Made by a program: the position numbers and the translations under genes
Source of the DNA: Mastigamoeba balamuthi
Taxonomy: Eukaryota; Evosea; Mastigamoebida; Mastigamoebidae
Assembly: GCA_902651635.1 (NCBI GenBank)
Contig: CACRSC010000012.1
Location: 511,911 to 575,910 of the forward strand
DNA: 64,000 nucleotides
Direction of reading: 5' to 3'
Notes under the pieces: generated by a model
The model's database searches: none
Told to the model about the DNA's origin: nothing
What the model saw: the letters and a program-made list of their open reading frames with translations, nothing else
Shown here: piece after piece, positions 12,570 to 23,598 of the stretch
Layout of the letters: each line of letters opens with the position of its first letter
How positions within the stretch are numbered: position 1 is the first letter of the stretch

Positions 12570-12933
12570 TTAGGGTGTGTGTTCCCTGACTGGGAAGGCG
12601 CAATGAGTTTTTCCCCTTCTCGCCTGTGCGGTGTTTACCGCAGAAGAGCCGACATGCAAGCGGAAAACCCGGGAATGATATCCCAGCAGATTCTGGTATT
12701 CGATTTTGGGGGACAGTTGTCGATGTGATGCTAGCTGAGGGCAGGCGGAACAAAGCCTCAACTCACGGCGGGCGACGTTTTGTGACAACCCTTATTCTGC
12801 TTCCCACTCGACTCAACACACTGATGTAGTTGCTTCAGGCGCCTTGTCAGGGCAAGCGGCTGCATTGAATCTAGATTCACACCCGATATATCTGTGGTCC
12901 AAAAATAGGACAGACCCAATACCCAAGCCCACC
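12570..12933. other. divergent intergenic region
   Basis: 364 bp between the annexin start region (minus) and the dynein light-chain-like gene (plus). It contains GATATATC at 12885-12892, 42-49 bp before the ATG at 12934. No coding content was seen. Confidence 0.45.
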
Positions 12934-14607
12934 ATGTCTGCGCCAATCTACAAGCTCGCCAAGACAGCCCCCGACGTGAGCGCCGTCATGCAAGCCGGCG
13001 GCTTCTTGAAGCGTGAGTGGCGGTCCTGCGCATCCCGACCGCTTCTGACCCGCGCGTGCCCCCCACTCCGCAGAGAAGGCGCCCAAGACGCTGGCCCCGC
13101 TGCAGGGCAGGCCTTCCAGCGCCGACCGAGACGACCAGCCCATGCCCATGGGCATAGGAGGCGGATTCCAGTCACTGGGGGGCGGAGGCGGGTTCCAGTC
13201 GCTTGGGGGCGGCGGGTCGTTCGCAGCCAACTCGCCGCCCGCTGTGGCAGACGAGGAGCCGTCGCTGGCGGAGCAGATAGCCGGAGGGGCCAAGCCAAAG
13301 ATCCCCTCCACGCGCATACCATCCAAGTACCACAAGGTCGCCACGTACCCTGTGCTCCCTGATGGCATCCCGCGCGACCAGAAGGACGGCCTCGAGTACA
13401 AAGGTCCGTTGCACAATCAACTGTGTCTGTGCTTTTCGACCGCCATACCAGCACACAAGCACTCTGGCGTGGAAGAGGTTTCTGACCTATGTGTCCTGTG
13501 CTCAGACAACGTGTGGCACGTGACGACGTTCCCCTCGACGAAGCCAACTGGGAGGAATGAGGTTGCACAACTGGCAGCGACGTTCGAGCGGATGCTGGCG
13601 GACGTGTTCGGAACCGATGGCTCGGGAAGCAATCCGGGCAGCGGAGGGCTCGCGCGGAGGGACATCTCGCAGGTTCAGCGCGAACAGGAGGTCTACGACA
13701 TCGTGCTCCATGAGATCATTCGCCAGGTCAGCGTTACGCCGCAATTGTCTGCTGCGCAACTAATTGGCTTTGATGCGATGCAGATCTACGGTACCTGCGT
13801 GGACAGGGCAGTGCTCCTGGAAAACGTGACCAAGAGGTATAGGTCGCTGTTCAGCAACGTCCCTGTGATCCTGGCGGACATGCAGCAGGAGATCGATGCA
13901 TTGGCGGACACGAACAAGTCGCTGCGTGTGCTGCTCGAGCGACTGATGGAGGAGAAGACAATGACCGAGCAGCAGCTCGCCGAGAAGCTCGTGGAGAACA
14001 GCCGCCTCTCCAAGTCGCTCTCGGCGTCCGAGGCTGAGGTGGTGAAGCTAAAGGAACACCTGGGAAGCGTGATCGACGAGCGCGACGCCCTCGCGTCCAA
14101 GTGCAAGCAGGAGCAGCAGCAGCATTATCTCATCGAGCGCCAGAACCGCGAGATGACCGACAAGGCCCAGCAGGCCAAGGCGGACCTCAAAAGCCTCACC
14201 CAGCAGCTCGGTATGCGCTGTGCTCTCTCATCCACCCTTCGCGGTTTTGACGAAGCGCTGTTCTCAGAGACTGCCATGAACAAGATCTACGAGTTCGAGG
14301 CCAAAGAGATCGGGGCCAAGTCCAAAGAGGTGCGATAGTTCACGTCCTTTGATACGTGGCGGTGTCTCATTGCTTGTCGCAGGCGAAGCAGGGGCAGGGC
14401 GAGCAGAAGCCGGCAGAGGAGCCGCAGATCGTCAAGCTGAGCCGCGTGTCGGGGTCGCTGATGGGGCAGTGCCCCAAGTGCCAGGTGCCACTCAAGGCTG
14501 AGATACCGCCGTCCACTCCGCGGGTCGGCACCCCCAAGCACGACGTCGCAGGCGCGCCACCCGCAACTGCTGAGACAAGGCCCCACGAGGCCCCGGTGAC
14601 GCAGTGA
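12934..14607 (+). CDS. axonemal dynein light-chain domain protein (DNALI1/AXDND1-like)
   Basis: The start exon MSAPIYKLAKTAPD ends at a GTGAGT site. A Gly-rich stretch (GIGGGFQSLGGGGGFQSL) follows, then the conserved lead-in SKYHKVATYPVLPDGIP. The core (QREQEVYDIVLHEIIRQVSV ... YGTCVDRAVLLENVTKRY ... FSNVP) resembles the Ax_dynein_light domain, whose typical wording is YDEIIRQVT, C.ERG.LL..VR.RY. It is followed by a long coiled coil (LADTNKSLRVLLERLMEEK onward to ~14340). The C-terminal exon has GQCPKCQVPL, a single CxxC pair. Four or five introns are inferred. In the known family the protein anchors inner-arm dynein to the axoneme. The assignment rests on the core segment only. The adjacent upstream SHIPPO gene supports a flagellar role. 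Confidence 0.65.
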
Positions 14608-14769
14608 CCAGAGAACGTAGCAAACAGAGTCAGTGTATGCCTTACTAGGAACTCCCGCTCACGGGCGCTATCTCATGGATACGGGAGTCTGATAAGCCTG
14701 GCTGTCCCTCACGGCGGCTGGAATGCGGGGTCCTGTGCCACTGGCGAGGTCGCCAGCTACGCTCCCGAC

Positions 14770-14783
14770 TGACGTCATTCGCG
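14770..14783 (+). promoter_or_regulatory. CRE-like palindrome TGACGTCATTCGCG
   Basis: A perfect TGACGTCA palindrome followed by TTCGCG, centred ~70 bp before the ATG at 14849. The same 14 bases recur at 19128-19141. It resembles an ATF/CREB-type bZIP site. Confidence 0.4.
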
Positions 14784-14848
14784 TGTTGTGTAAGGACTGA
14801 CTGGGGATAATATCTCTCCACAAGAATCCACAAGAGCCCCGCTGGAGG

Positions 14849-15226
14849 ATGGCGGCAACCCCGCCGCAGGCCGCACCCGCCGCGCCCCCTGCCCCCGCAG
14901 CGCCCGCCGCCTCTCCCGCCCCCAGCTCTCAGCAGTGGAGTGCCGGCCTTATCCTGGCGTCAGCGCCGCGGCTGCCCGCGAGCCCTGCGGCCTCGCAGCC
15001 GACGACGCCAGCGGCCCCAGCGTCCCCAGCGTCCCACGCCGCCCCCTCGGCCCAGGCGGCGCCCCAGGCGTCGGCGCCCGCGTCGCCGGGGGCCGCAGCC
15101 CCTGCGCCTCCGCCGGCAGCGGCGGGACAGACGGGGCCGCCGGAGGGCGTCGCTGAGCGGCCCCCGAGGACGCCGTCGCCGCCGCCGTACTCGGACGGGC
15201 CGGGGACGACGCCGGTGCGGGCGCAC

Positions 15227-15257
<31 letters not shown>

Positions 15258-17285
15258 GGGGGCAGGGGGAGGGCAAGGAGGAGGGCGTGTACACGTGCTG
15301 GAAGTGCTCGAGGACGTGGCCCAAGTCGCAGTGGAGCTCTGCGCAGCAGTTCGGGTCGCACCACACGCGCAAGTGCACGGGCAAGGGCACGCGGCCCCTG
15401 CAGCCCCCGCGGGACGCCGGTGGCGAGGACGACGACGACGGGGGGCGCGAGGAGGACGACGAGGGGAACGAGGGGGAGCAGCAGCGGCAGGAGACGAGCG
15501 ACGAGGAGTACAGCCAGGAGACGAGCAGCGGCGGCGACGAGAGCGACGAGAGCGACGGCGACGGCGAGGAGGCCAGCGGCGGCAGCAGGAGGAGGGCGTA
15601 CGCGGCGCGCAGCAGGCACAAGTACTGCGGCGCCCGCGAGGACGGGACGTACTTCTGCCGCAGGTGCGGGCAGACGTGGCCCGCGGGCTCGTACAAGAGC
15701 GTGCAGTCGTTCGCGGCGTCGCACAGGTTCGCGTGCCCGTGCTCCGCTGCAGCCGCTGCCCGAGCTGCGGAGGAGGAGGAGGAGCAGCAGGACGGCGCCA
15801 GGACGCCGGGCAAGAAGTACCCGACGCTGTCGATCGTGGGAGCCGACGGGTCGTACACGTGCCGCAAGTGCGGCCACACGTGGGCGAGCGGGGCGTGGAA
15901 GAGCGTGAACGGGTTCTCGCAGGGGCACGTGCGCTACTGCAAGGGCAGGCTGCTGCTGGAGCCCCAGCAGGCAGCAGCAGCAGCAGCCAGCGCCCCGCGC
16001 AGCAGCGGGCATCCCAAGGCGCACGCCAAGAGCCGGTATCACTGCCCCAAGTGCCTGAGGAACTGGTACTCGGACGACTGGGCGGGCTACGCCCAGTTCG
16101 GGGCCCACGTCGCGCACTGCAAGGGGCCAAACACGCCCCTGTCCCGCGGGACGCCGGCGTGCATCGAGGAGGCGCGGGGGGGCACCGCGCCGGACACCAG
16201 CGCCGGGCCGTTCCGCTGCCCCCGCTGCGCCAAGACGTGGCCCGCGGGGACGTGGAAGAACAACAAGGCCTTCGGTGCATCGCACGTTAAGTCGTGCCAC
16301 GCCAACGCCCACGCCCCGGCGTCCGCCCCGGGAGCGCCCAAGCCGAGCGTCTCCTCGGCGACGCCGTCGAGGGCCCCTGCGGCAGCGGCAGCGCCCATGT
16401 CGGAGCCCCCGGCGAGGAAGCGGTACATCGAAATCGACTCCACGTCGGAGGAAGAGAGGAGGCCCAGGAAGGCGCAGAGGCTCGACGAGGCCAGCGACGC
16501 CGACTCGCAGCTCGCGCCGGTCGCGAGCGCCAGCAGCGCGCCGGGGACCCCGAGCTGCGCTGCGCGAGCGGCGCCGAGCGCCCCGGCGAGACTGCAGCAG
16601 CACGCGGCTGCCCAGCAGCACCCGGCGACCCAGCAGCACCCGGCGCAGGCCCAGAGGCACTTCATGTGCCCGCGCTGCAACGGCAGGTGGGACAGCAACC
16701 TGTTCAACGGCGGCGAGAAGGTCTTCGAGCTCGTGCACGTCTCGTGGTGCTCGGGCGTCTTCACGTGCCCGACGCTCTCGGGCATCCCGCCCCCGCAGCA
16801 CGAGCAGCCCGGGGCAGCTCCGCAGGAGGAGCAGCTGGTGTCGGGGGAGGTGCTCTCCGGGAGGATGGGGGAGAGGGAGGTCGAGGCGCTGGTGGACGGC
16901 GGGGACGTGGAGCCGCCGTCGTGGGTCGCCGCGTCGTCGCTCGACAGGAGGACTCTGCTCGCGCTCGTGCGCCACTACGAGTCCTCGCGCCCCAAGTCCA
17001 ACCTGCAGAAGGTCATCAAAGCGCGCATCAAGAACGATATGGTCGAGCTGCTCGTCCAGTGGTGCGTCCTCCGTGTCGGCTCGTTCTGGTCTGTTTGCTG
17101 CTGCTGTTAAGTTCGCGGTTGTATTTGTTCTCATCAACGCTGTTTTCTATTGCAGGGCAGGGAAAGAGGAACCAGAGTGGGTGAAAGCACCTCTAGTGAG
17201 CGGGGACTGTCTTGTGTGCAAGTTCTACGAGCAGAGAGTTGTCGCGGGTAGAGCGGAGCAAGCTCAAGTGAATAAAAAGAACTGA
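14849..17285 (+). CDS. repeated CCHC zinc-finger protein, family not recognised
   Basis: A long first exon (14849 to ~17060) and a short last exon (~17156-17285) joined over a GTGCGT intron encode about 770 residues. The N-terminus is Ala/Pro-rich with a Gln tract. Six copies of a finger follow, each of the form C-x2-C-x3-W-x4-[WYF]-x5,6-F-x2,3-H-x3-C: CWKCSRTW, CRRCGQTW, CRKCGHTW, CPKCLRNW, CPRCAKTW and CPRCNGRW. They lie at about residues 150, 265, 335, 395, 450 and 608. Between fingers are acidic (EDDDDGGREEDDE), Ser/Ala and Gln/His-rich linkers, plus a basic patch near RKAQRL. The end (DRRTLLALVRHYESS ... KARIKNDMVELLVQW) is helical. A nuclear nucleic-acid-binding role is likely from the finger array but unproven. 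Low-complexity composition makes the antisense frames look open; they are not genes. Confidence 0.75.
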
Positions 17286-17371
17286 TAGAGCGGATCTTTG
17301 TTATTTTTGATTTTTCAATCAATCTCGACAACGGCTCCACCAAAATTAGCGCGCGCATTTTTCCGAGCTTC

Positions 17372-18917
17372 ATGGAAGAGAAAGAGGTGGGCTGCTCGTC
17401 CGAAGAGGACCTCGGGACCGCGGACCCGGTGTCGTTTTTCGAGGAGACGGACCTGTCGACGCAGAAGCGAAAGATCCGGGTGCGAGAGGAGCACCTGAAA
17501 TACGACGCCGACGCGGCCAGGGATGACGGCAGCGACGACGGCGCGCACGACGAGGTACCGACCACGTTCCCCCGCAGCTCGGACTTCCAGCAGATGGTCA
17601 GCAGCGTGTTCTCCGTGTACGCGCCTGCTCTGCCGCCCTCGCCGAGATTTTCATTTTCAATTCAAATATTTGAAAAAAGTAGAACAACCCCCCAAATATC
17701 TGGCCTGAGCCCCTCCCCCCTACTGCAGGCACCGCCTGCTGGGCCAGCAGCAGGTTTTGTTCCGCCAGCGCCTCAGCGCTGCCATGGACCTCGTCCCGCG
17801 CGACACCGACACCCTCGCGCCCTCCCCGGACGACCTGTGCGGCGGCGGTGACGTGTTGTCTGCGCTCGCTGCCTCCGATGACGTGGCAGCCACGTCGCTG
17901 GCCGCCCGGGCCGACGCGGAGGCCAGGGCGGCGGCTGCGGACGCCGAGAGGGCGGCGTTGGCGCGGGAGCGGCAGGAGCTGCGGGAGATGCGGGACGAGG
18001 CCGAGTCGTCGAGGCGGAGGGCCAGGGAGGAGCTCGACAGGGCCGCCGAGGCCACGCTGCAGAGGGAGCGCGAGCTGAGGGAGGCCGAGGCCACGCGGGC
18101 GTCGCTCGAGCGCGAGATGTCGACCAGAGCGTCGATGCTCTCGGCCTCGGGGCTCGGGGCGGAGCAATACGTGCGCCCAGTCGTCTGTTGCCTCTGCGGT
18201 GGCCACTCAGGCTCCGAGCAGGGGTCGCAGCGGAGGACACTGCAGCGCGAGAGGGACGACTTCGAGAGGGAGGTCGCGTACAGGCAGCGCAAGTTCGAGG
18301 CCACCCTGGACCGTGCGTGTGCTTGTCGCAGGCCCGGACGATATTGACGCTACCACTCGACCCCCCGTGCAGAGATCAGGACGGAGATGCGCAGGCTGCA
18401 GGCGATGCGGGAGGAGGCCGCCAAGAAGGAGACCGAAGTGCACGCGGCCGTGCAGACGCAGAAGCAGGGGCTCGAGGAACTGCGCCGCACGGCCGAGGAG
18501 CTCAACGTGGCGCGCGGCAGATGGTGCGTGGCCAGTCGTTGTCGATTGTGATGGGCTGGACTCACGGGGCGGCCCGCGCGATTCGGGACAGGGAGAACTC
18601 GCGCAGGGACAAGCTGAAGCTCGAGCTGAGGGCCGCGGAACGGGAGGTGAAGACGCTGCGAGGGTTCTGCGACGGCCAGCAGCAGGACACTATCACCAAG
18701 CAAAGGGAGGAGATCAGGCAACTTAGGTACTATGCCACGCTCCCCACGCCCCGAACCGGCTTGCTCACTCGCTTGCAACTCTGATAGAGCGAGAGTGCGC
18801 CTGCTCGAGTGGGAGAAGGACTGCAACATCAACGAGATAGAGCAGTTGCGGGCACAGCTCGATCTCGGACACCAGCAATCGTATTACACGTCGAGGACGA
18901 CAACCAAAATTGTGTGA
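17372..18917 (+). CDS. long coiled-coil protein, unknown function
   Basis: The start MEEKEVGCSSEEDLGTADP opens an acidic leader. A first intron (about 17618-17728, GTACGC to CTGCAG) joins SVFSV to HRLLGQQQVLFRQRL. From there to the end the protein is almost continuous heptad-rich helix: AARADAEARAAAADAERAAL, RERELREAEATRASLER, EVAYRQRKFEATLD, EEAAKKETEVHAAVQTQKQG, KLELRAAEREVKTLRG and LLEWEKDCNINEIEQLRAQL. About four more short introns are inferred. There is no catalytic domain, membrane segment or signal peptide. It could be a cytoskeletal, centrosomal or flagellar structural protein, but composition alone does not decide. Confidence 0.65.
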
Positions 18918-19618
18918 TAATACAACAAAAGAAGTAGCCACTGCGGTCCCCGGCTGCCGATCGTCACGTACCAGTTGATGGTGATGCCGCTGCGTGTAGT
19001 TCGGAAGTTCCGGGTTAAGCAAGGACAACGTCTGGGGAGTGATGTCATCCTAAACGAAGTTGTTTGGTTTATACTGGTATGGCGGTCTCACCGCCACGTG
19101 TGGGAAGAGTTCCTTGTTTGCTAAATATGACGTCATTCGCGGTGTCTTGCTTTGTTTCAGCGAGTTGTAATCAATCCCGACTTGGACGCTGCGCGGCGAG
19201 ACCCGCCGCTGTCAACAGCCAGTGGCCGTCAGTATCCGTGGCGCCACGGATTCGAGTGCTGGGTGATCGCTGGCGCCTTTATGCAGTAATACTCCGTGAG
19301 CCAAGCGGGAAGCGACACAACTGCAGTGCTACCACGCGGCAAAGAACAGGGGTGTGCGCAATCGCCGCAGACAGGGCCAGGCGGGCCAGGGAGACACGAA
19401 GAGAGCACAGGGTGCGGGGAGCGCGGTGCTTGTTTTGTCCCTTAAAGATCCAGGTGATTATTGCGGCTAGCGAAAGAGGGGGCGGGAAGGAGCGAGGGGA
19501 GCCCCCCGCCAGCTGGCAGGCAGGGGGAGCCCGCCATTCCTTCCTTCAGGCATTTCCCGACGCAGCAAACAAGTCCCGAACGAGCGCAGCGCTCACGGCA
19601 AGGCGCGCCGTGGGCCGC
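18918..19618. other. intergenic region between convergent genes
   Basis: 701 bp between the 3' ends of the coiled-coil gene (plus) and eS28 (minus). A 786-bp open frame on plus spans part of it but runs through antisense of eS28 and has shadow-like composition, so it is rejected. The region holds a second copy of the TGACGTCATTCGCG element. Confidence 0.45.
19128..19141 (+). promoter_or_regulatory. second copy of TGACGTCATTCGCG element
   Basis: Identical over 14 bases to the element at 14770-14783. Here it lies between two 3' ends, so it may be chance, a remnant promoter, or may serve an undetected non-coding transcript. Confidence 0.25.
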
Positions 19619-19988
19619 TCAGCGCAGGCGCCGCGCCTCACGCTCAGTCTCGAGCAGCACGAGGATATCGCCCTCGCGGACGGGGCCCTGCGCGTTTTCA
19701 AAAAGAAGATTCATTTAGTGCATATCCACGCCGGCCGCAGGAAGCGGGGGGCTCCGCGCGCGGCGGCGGACGGGAAGAGGGAGCGCCGCCGAGGGGCCGC
19801 GGGGGCGGGGCGGCGCGCGGGGAGGGCGGGGGAGGTGGGCGTGCCTTGACGTTGCGGACGATCGAGCGCTGGGCATCGAGGAACTCGACGCGGACCTGAG
19901 TGACGGCACCGCGAGAGCCGGTCCTGCTGAGGACCTTCACGACCTTGCCGAGCTTGGGCTGGGCGTCGGGGGTGGCGATGGCAGACAT
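19619..19988 (-). CDS. RPS28: 40S ribosomal protein eS28
   Basis: Component of the small ribosomal subunit near the mRNA exit. Exon 1 (19988-19845) encodes 48 residues with [20 protein letters not shown] and [15 protein letters not shown]. Exon 2 (19687-19619) encodes [20 protein letters not shown] and LR. Together they make 70 residues, the normal family length, with the conserved NVKGPVREGD junction intact. The 157-nt intron (19688-19844) is GC-AG (AAG|GCACGC to GCGCAG|GGC). Because the protein is so conserved, this junction is firm proof that GC 5' splice sites are used here. Confidence 0.96.
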
Positions 19989-20456
19989 GGTGTCTAGGGA
20001 GGTGTGAGGGCTCGGGACAGAGGCACGCCGCACAGAAAAGAGACAGGCACTAGTGCTGCTTTTTTTCTTTTGTCGCGTAGCCGAATAATGCGATTTACGT
20101 CACTGTTGACATCAATAGCGCGGCTTTTGGCGGGCGAAAAGTCGCCCAGAACTTATCAGCCCCGCCACTCCCCTCTCCTTCCGCGAGCACCACACCTCAC
20201 GCATCTGAAATGCAGCACGCGCTGCATTCTACCGCCAGGCCGTGTGGTCGTGTGGTCTGGCGGAGAACCGAGGGAATTTCAATTTGCAATCTGTGCAGAC
20301 CACAGCAATTGATTATCAGTGAAAAATGTGACCCGACCATGCACGAATCAAGCGTGTATTCTCTACTCGGCGCCCCTCGAGCAGGCAGCGTGCGCCTGCG
20401 CCTGCGCACGGCAGAATGCTCGCCAGGCCAGCATCACCAGCAGCCCCGACCCCTTG
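19989..20456. other. intergenic, eS28 promoter side
   Basis: 468 bp between the eS28 start and the SART3 stop (both minus). It includes a short T-run near 20060-20070 and TTTTGGCGGGCGAAAA at 20125-20140. No coding signal was seen. Confidence 0.45.
20125..20140 (-). promoter_or_regulatory. E2F-like site upstream of eS28
   Basis: TTTTGGCGGGCGAAAA, about 137-152 bp before the eS28 ATG at 19988. It resembles the E2F/DP core TTTSSCGC in both orientations, and a closer match precedes SMC1. Confidence 0.3.
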
Positions 20457-23400
20457 CTACTTCTTCAGAGCCCGCGGCATCGCGAAGGTGACCGAGCCCT
20501 TGGGCTCTGGCGGGTCCACCTGCATCCCGTTGTCGTCGTCCAGCCTGCCCGCGAGCGCCCCGAGCTTCCTGCCGGGCCCCGGGGGGTTGGACCTCTGCAC
20601 AGAGATGTGCCTGCCGTGCAGCTCGTGCTTGTCCAGCTCCAGGCTGGCCGCCACCGACTGCTCGTCCTCAAACTGCACGTACGCGTACCCCTTGAACGCG
20701 CCCTCGGGGTTCGTCGCCATCCGCACCTCCTTCAGCTTCCCCTTCTGCGTGCACGCGGGGAGTGGGGACTCAGCACACGCCCACAAGCGAGCAACCGCGC
20801 GGACCTCGGAGAAGAGCTTCTCGAGCTCCTCCTTGGTGACGCTGAACGCGATGTTCTTGACAAAGGCCGTGCACGCCTCGTCCTGCGCGGTCCTGTTGGG
20901 CGGCAGCGACGACCCGTTGCTGCCCTGCTGCTGCTGCTGCTGGTGGGCCACGGCCGGCTCCCTCCTCGGCATCGCGGCCTTGTCGGTGCTCGACCTCTCC
21001 ACATGCATCTCCCTGCCGCGCACCAGCTTGCCGTTGGCCGCGAGGGCGTCCGTCGCGCCTTGCTGCAGCAGTGGTCAGCACACCACCTGCGCAGCGCACG
21101 CAAGCGCACCTCGGTGGCGAACTCGACAAACGCGAAGCCCTTGGAGCGGCCGTGGGGGTCCTTGCCCATGCGCACCGCCAGGATGTCGCCGTACTCCTTG
21201 AACACGTCGCGCACGTCCACGTCCTTGAGCGCGAACTGCAGGTTCGACACGTGCAGCGTCCTCGAGCTGCGCGGGCAGAGCGCACGCGGCGGGTGAGTAG
21301 CGCACGAGGGGCTGCAGGGAACGTCGCTGCGCACTTCCTGTCGCCGCTGACCTGCAGATTGGCACGCGGGCGCTTCTCCTCGGGCGCCGGGGCCGCCGGG
21401 GCGCTCCGCTCCGGTGCCCTCTTCTTGGCCGTGCGGTCAGAGGCCCTCTGGGCCGCCTGCGCATGGGCCGCGGCCGCGGCAGCAGCGCTGGCGCGCTCCC
21501 TCTCGCGCTTCTCCTGGATCTGCGAGAGCTTCGTGGAGCAGCGCTCGCTGGCGTGCGTCCACTGCTCCAGGGTGCCGACCTCGCGCTCAAACTGCAGCCA
21601 GCAGAACGCCACGCGCTCCACGTTGTCCGAGGCCGCCCCCAGCGCGCGCTTGAACAGCGACCTCACCCTCTCCTCGTGCCCCAGCCCCCTCTCGATCTCT
21701 GGCGCAAGCGGGCGCAAGCCACGGGTCAGCAGGTAGCCTATGGTGGGGGCGGTGGCGGCAGCAGAGGCCCACCGATGCTGTCGAGCCACGCCTGGGCGTC
21801 CTTGGCGCGCTCCTTGAGCACCAGCTCGCAGAGCTCCTTGGCCTTGTCGCCGTCGCCGAGCACGCGGGCCTCCAGGGCGGCCCAGTGCTGCAGGACGGCC
21901 ACGTGGGCGTCGCTTCCGGCGTGAGACTCGGCGATGGCCTTGGCGGCCCCGTCGCAGGCCGCCCGCAGCCTGGCAACGCCCTCGGCGTCGGTTCTGCCCG
22001 CGAGGCGCCTGCGGCAGTAGTCGATGTGCGCACCGTGGACGTCGGCCAGCGCGTCGGGGGCCGTGAGGACCTCGAGCGACTTGGCGAACACGGCAGAGAC
22101 CTCAGAGGGCGCCTTGCCGAAGCGCTCCGTGCAGCGGAGGTACCCGGCCCACAGGGCGCCGCTCGAGGCGCAGTTGCGCACGGCACGCTCGTAGATCGAC
22201 AGAATAGTCGCCTGCGAGCTCGCTATCTTCTTCTCCTGCGTCGGTTGTGTGCAGACAACGCAAGCGCAGGGCGAGACCGTCAGCCGGGAGCAGGAGCCCG
22301 CGGCAAGATTCAGGAGACATCGCACCGCGAACTTGATGTACAGCAGCCACAGATCGGGCACGAGGAGGTATATCTTGACGGCACGCTCGTACAGGCACTG
22401 GATGCGCGACGTGTTGTCTTCGATCTCCTCAAACGTCAGATACTGCAGGGCCAAGGCCACACAGTCAGAGACGCGAAAGCCCCCCTGTCTTCAATGCCGC
22501 CGCACCTGTATCCAGCTGGCATACTTGGTGTAGTCCGGGGCCAACGGCGTCCCAGAGTCTGAAGAGGGGGGAATGAGACAGGACACAAATCAATTGAACA
22601 CAAGCGCGGCAATCGGACCCCTGATGGCCAGCTCGTAGGGGTCGCGCTTGGCAAGCTGCTCGCTGGCCTTCTGGTAGACCGAGCGCACGGCCTCGCGGTT
22701 GTCCTCGTCAATGTCCTCCTCCTGCGCCCACGCCTCAAACTGCCCCAGCACGTCCTCCATGCCTGGGCGCCGCCCAAAGCAGCGAACACAAAAGCGGGGC
22801 ACCATGAGTCAGCGCAGGCAATTCTTGAGTGAACAGGTCAGCCAGCGCAGCATCAGCGCACCCATCAGGGGCACGGAGAGCTGGCGCTGGTACATCTTGA
22901 AGGTCCTCTCCTTGTCCGCCCCTGCGCTCGTCTCCCACAGCCTGTAGGCGTTCCACACGAGCGACCCCTCGGCGACATGCAGCCCGACCTGTCGGCGCAG
23001 CTGAGACTCCCCCCCTCGAGGACACACAGAGGGGGGTGGGGAGGGGCTGCGCACGACACTGAGGGCCTCCTCGAACGCAGAGCGGACCCTCTCCACGGGG
23101 GCGCCGGCGGTGGTCGCCAGGAACGAGCAGTAGCGCGCCCACAGCTCGGCGCTGACGTAGTCGCCCAGCGCGCGCTTGTACAGCCCCTCGAGCGCGGCGC
23201 ACGAGGCCTCGTCGCCGGCGACGACAATGCGCTCCTCGTCGTCGATCCACTGCGCCCAGAGCTCTGCGTGCAATTCAATTCGCCCCAATTCAATGAAATT
23301 CAGTTCAAATGTCCCAATCGATGGCGTCAAGCGTGCGAAAAAGACGGGCGCTACGAAACGGACCCTCGGGAAGCGGGAAGCGGGCGGCAATGGACTCGCG

Positions 23401-23598
23401 GGCAGCACGGAGGCGCGGGAGGTCGCCGGCCGAGCGCGAAGCGGTGACGTACTCGACGGCGAGGGAGAAGTTGAAGGGCTCGGCGCGCACGCGGGTCTCG
23501 AGGCGGTCGAGGCTCATCTCCGCGGCCGTGGGGTTCGCACCCGATGCCCCACGCGTGTCCATCTCGTCGCCTGACGACTCGCTGCTGTTGCCGCTCAT
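20457..23598 (-). CDS. SART3: SART3 / Prp24-type U4/U6 snRNP recycling factor
   Basis: Reanneals U4 and U6 snRNAs after splicing. The ATG at 23598 opens an acidic Ser-rich leader, then HAT repeats (DRLETRVRAEPFNFSLAVEY, ELWAQWIDDEERI, LVWNAYRLWETSAGADKER, YERAVKIYLLVPDLWLLYIK, IYERAVRNCASSGALWAGYL, FCWLQFEREVGTLEQW). A basic nuclear stretch (TAKKRAPERSAP) leads to two RRMs. RRM1 has LHVSNLQFAL and KGFAFVEF; RRM2 has AFVKNIAFSV and KGYAYVQF. The last residues KGSVTFAMPRALKK resemble the C-terminal LSm-binding motif of SART3/Prp24. About ten introns are inferred; the first starts GTCCGT near 23366 and ends TGCACGCAG. A poly-Gln tract lies between the RRMs (~20930). The architecture separates it from CSTF3, the other HAT protein here. 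Confidence 0.9.

Noticed and set aside
14960-17137. 725-codon open frame on minus, antisense to the zinc-finger gene
   Set aside because: Arg/Leu/Gly-rich shadow of GC-rich coding DNA. The plus strand carries the ordered Cys/His fingers.
19064-19849. 261-codon open frame on plus
   Set aside because: It crosses antisense of eS28 exon 2 and its intron and has no domain, signal or splice pattern.
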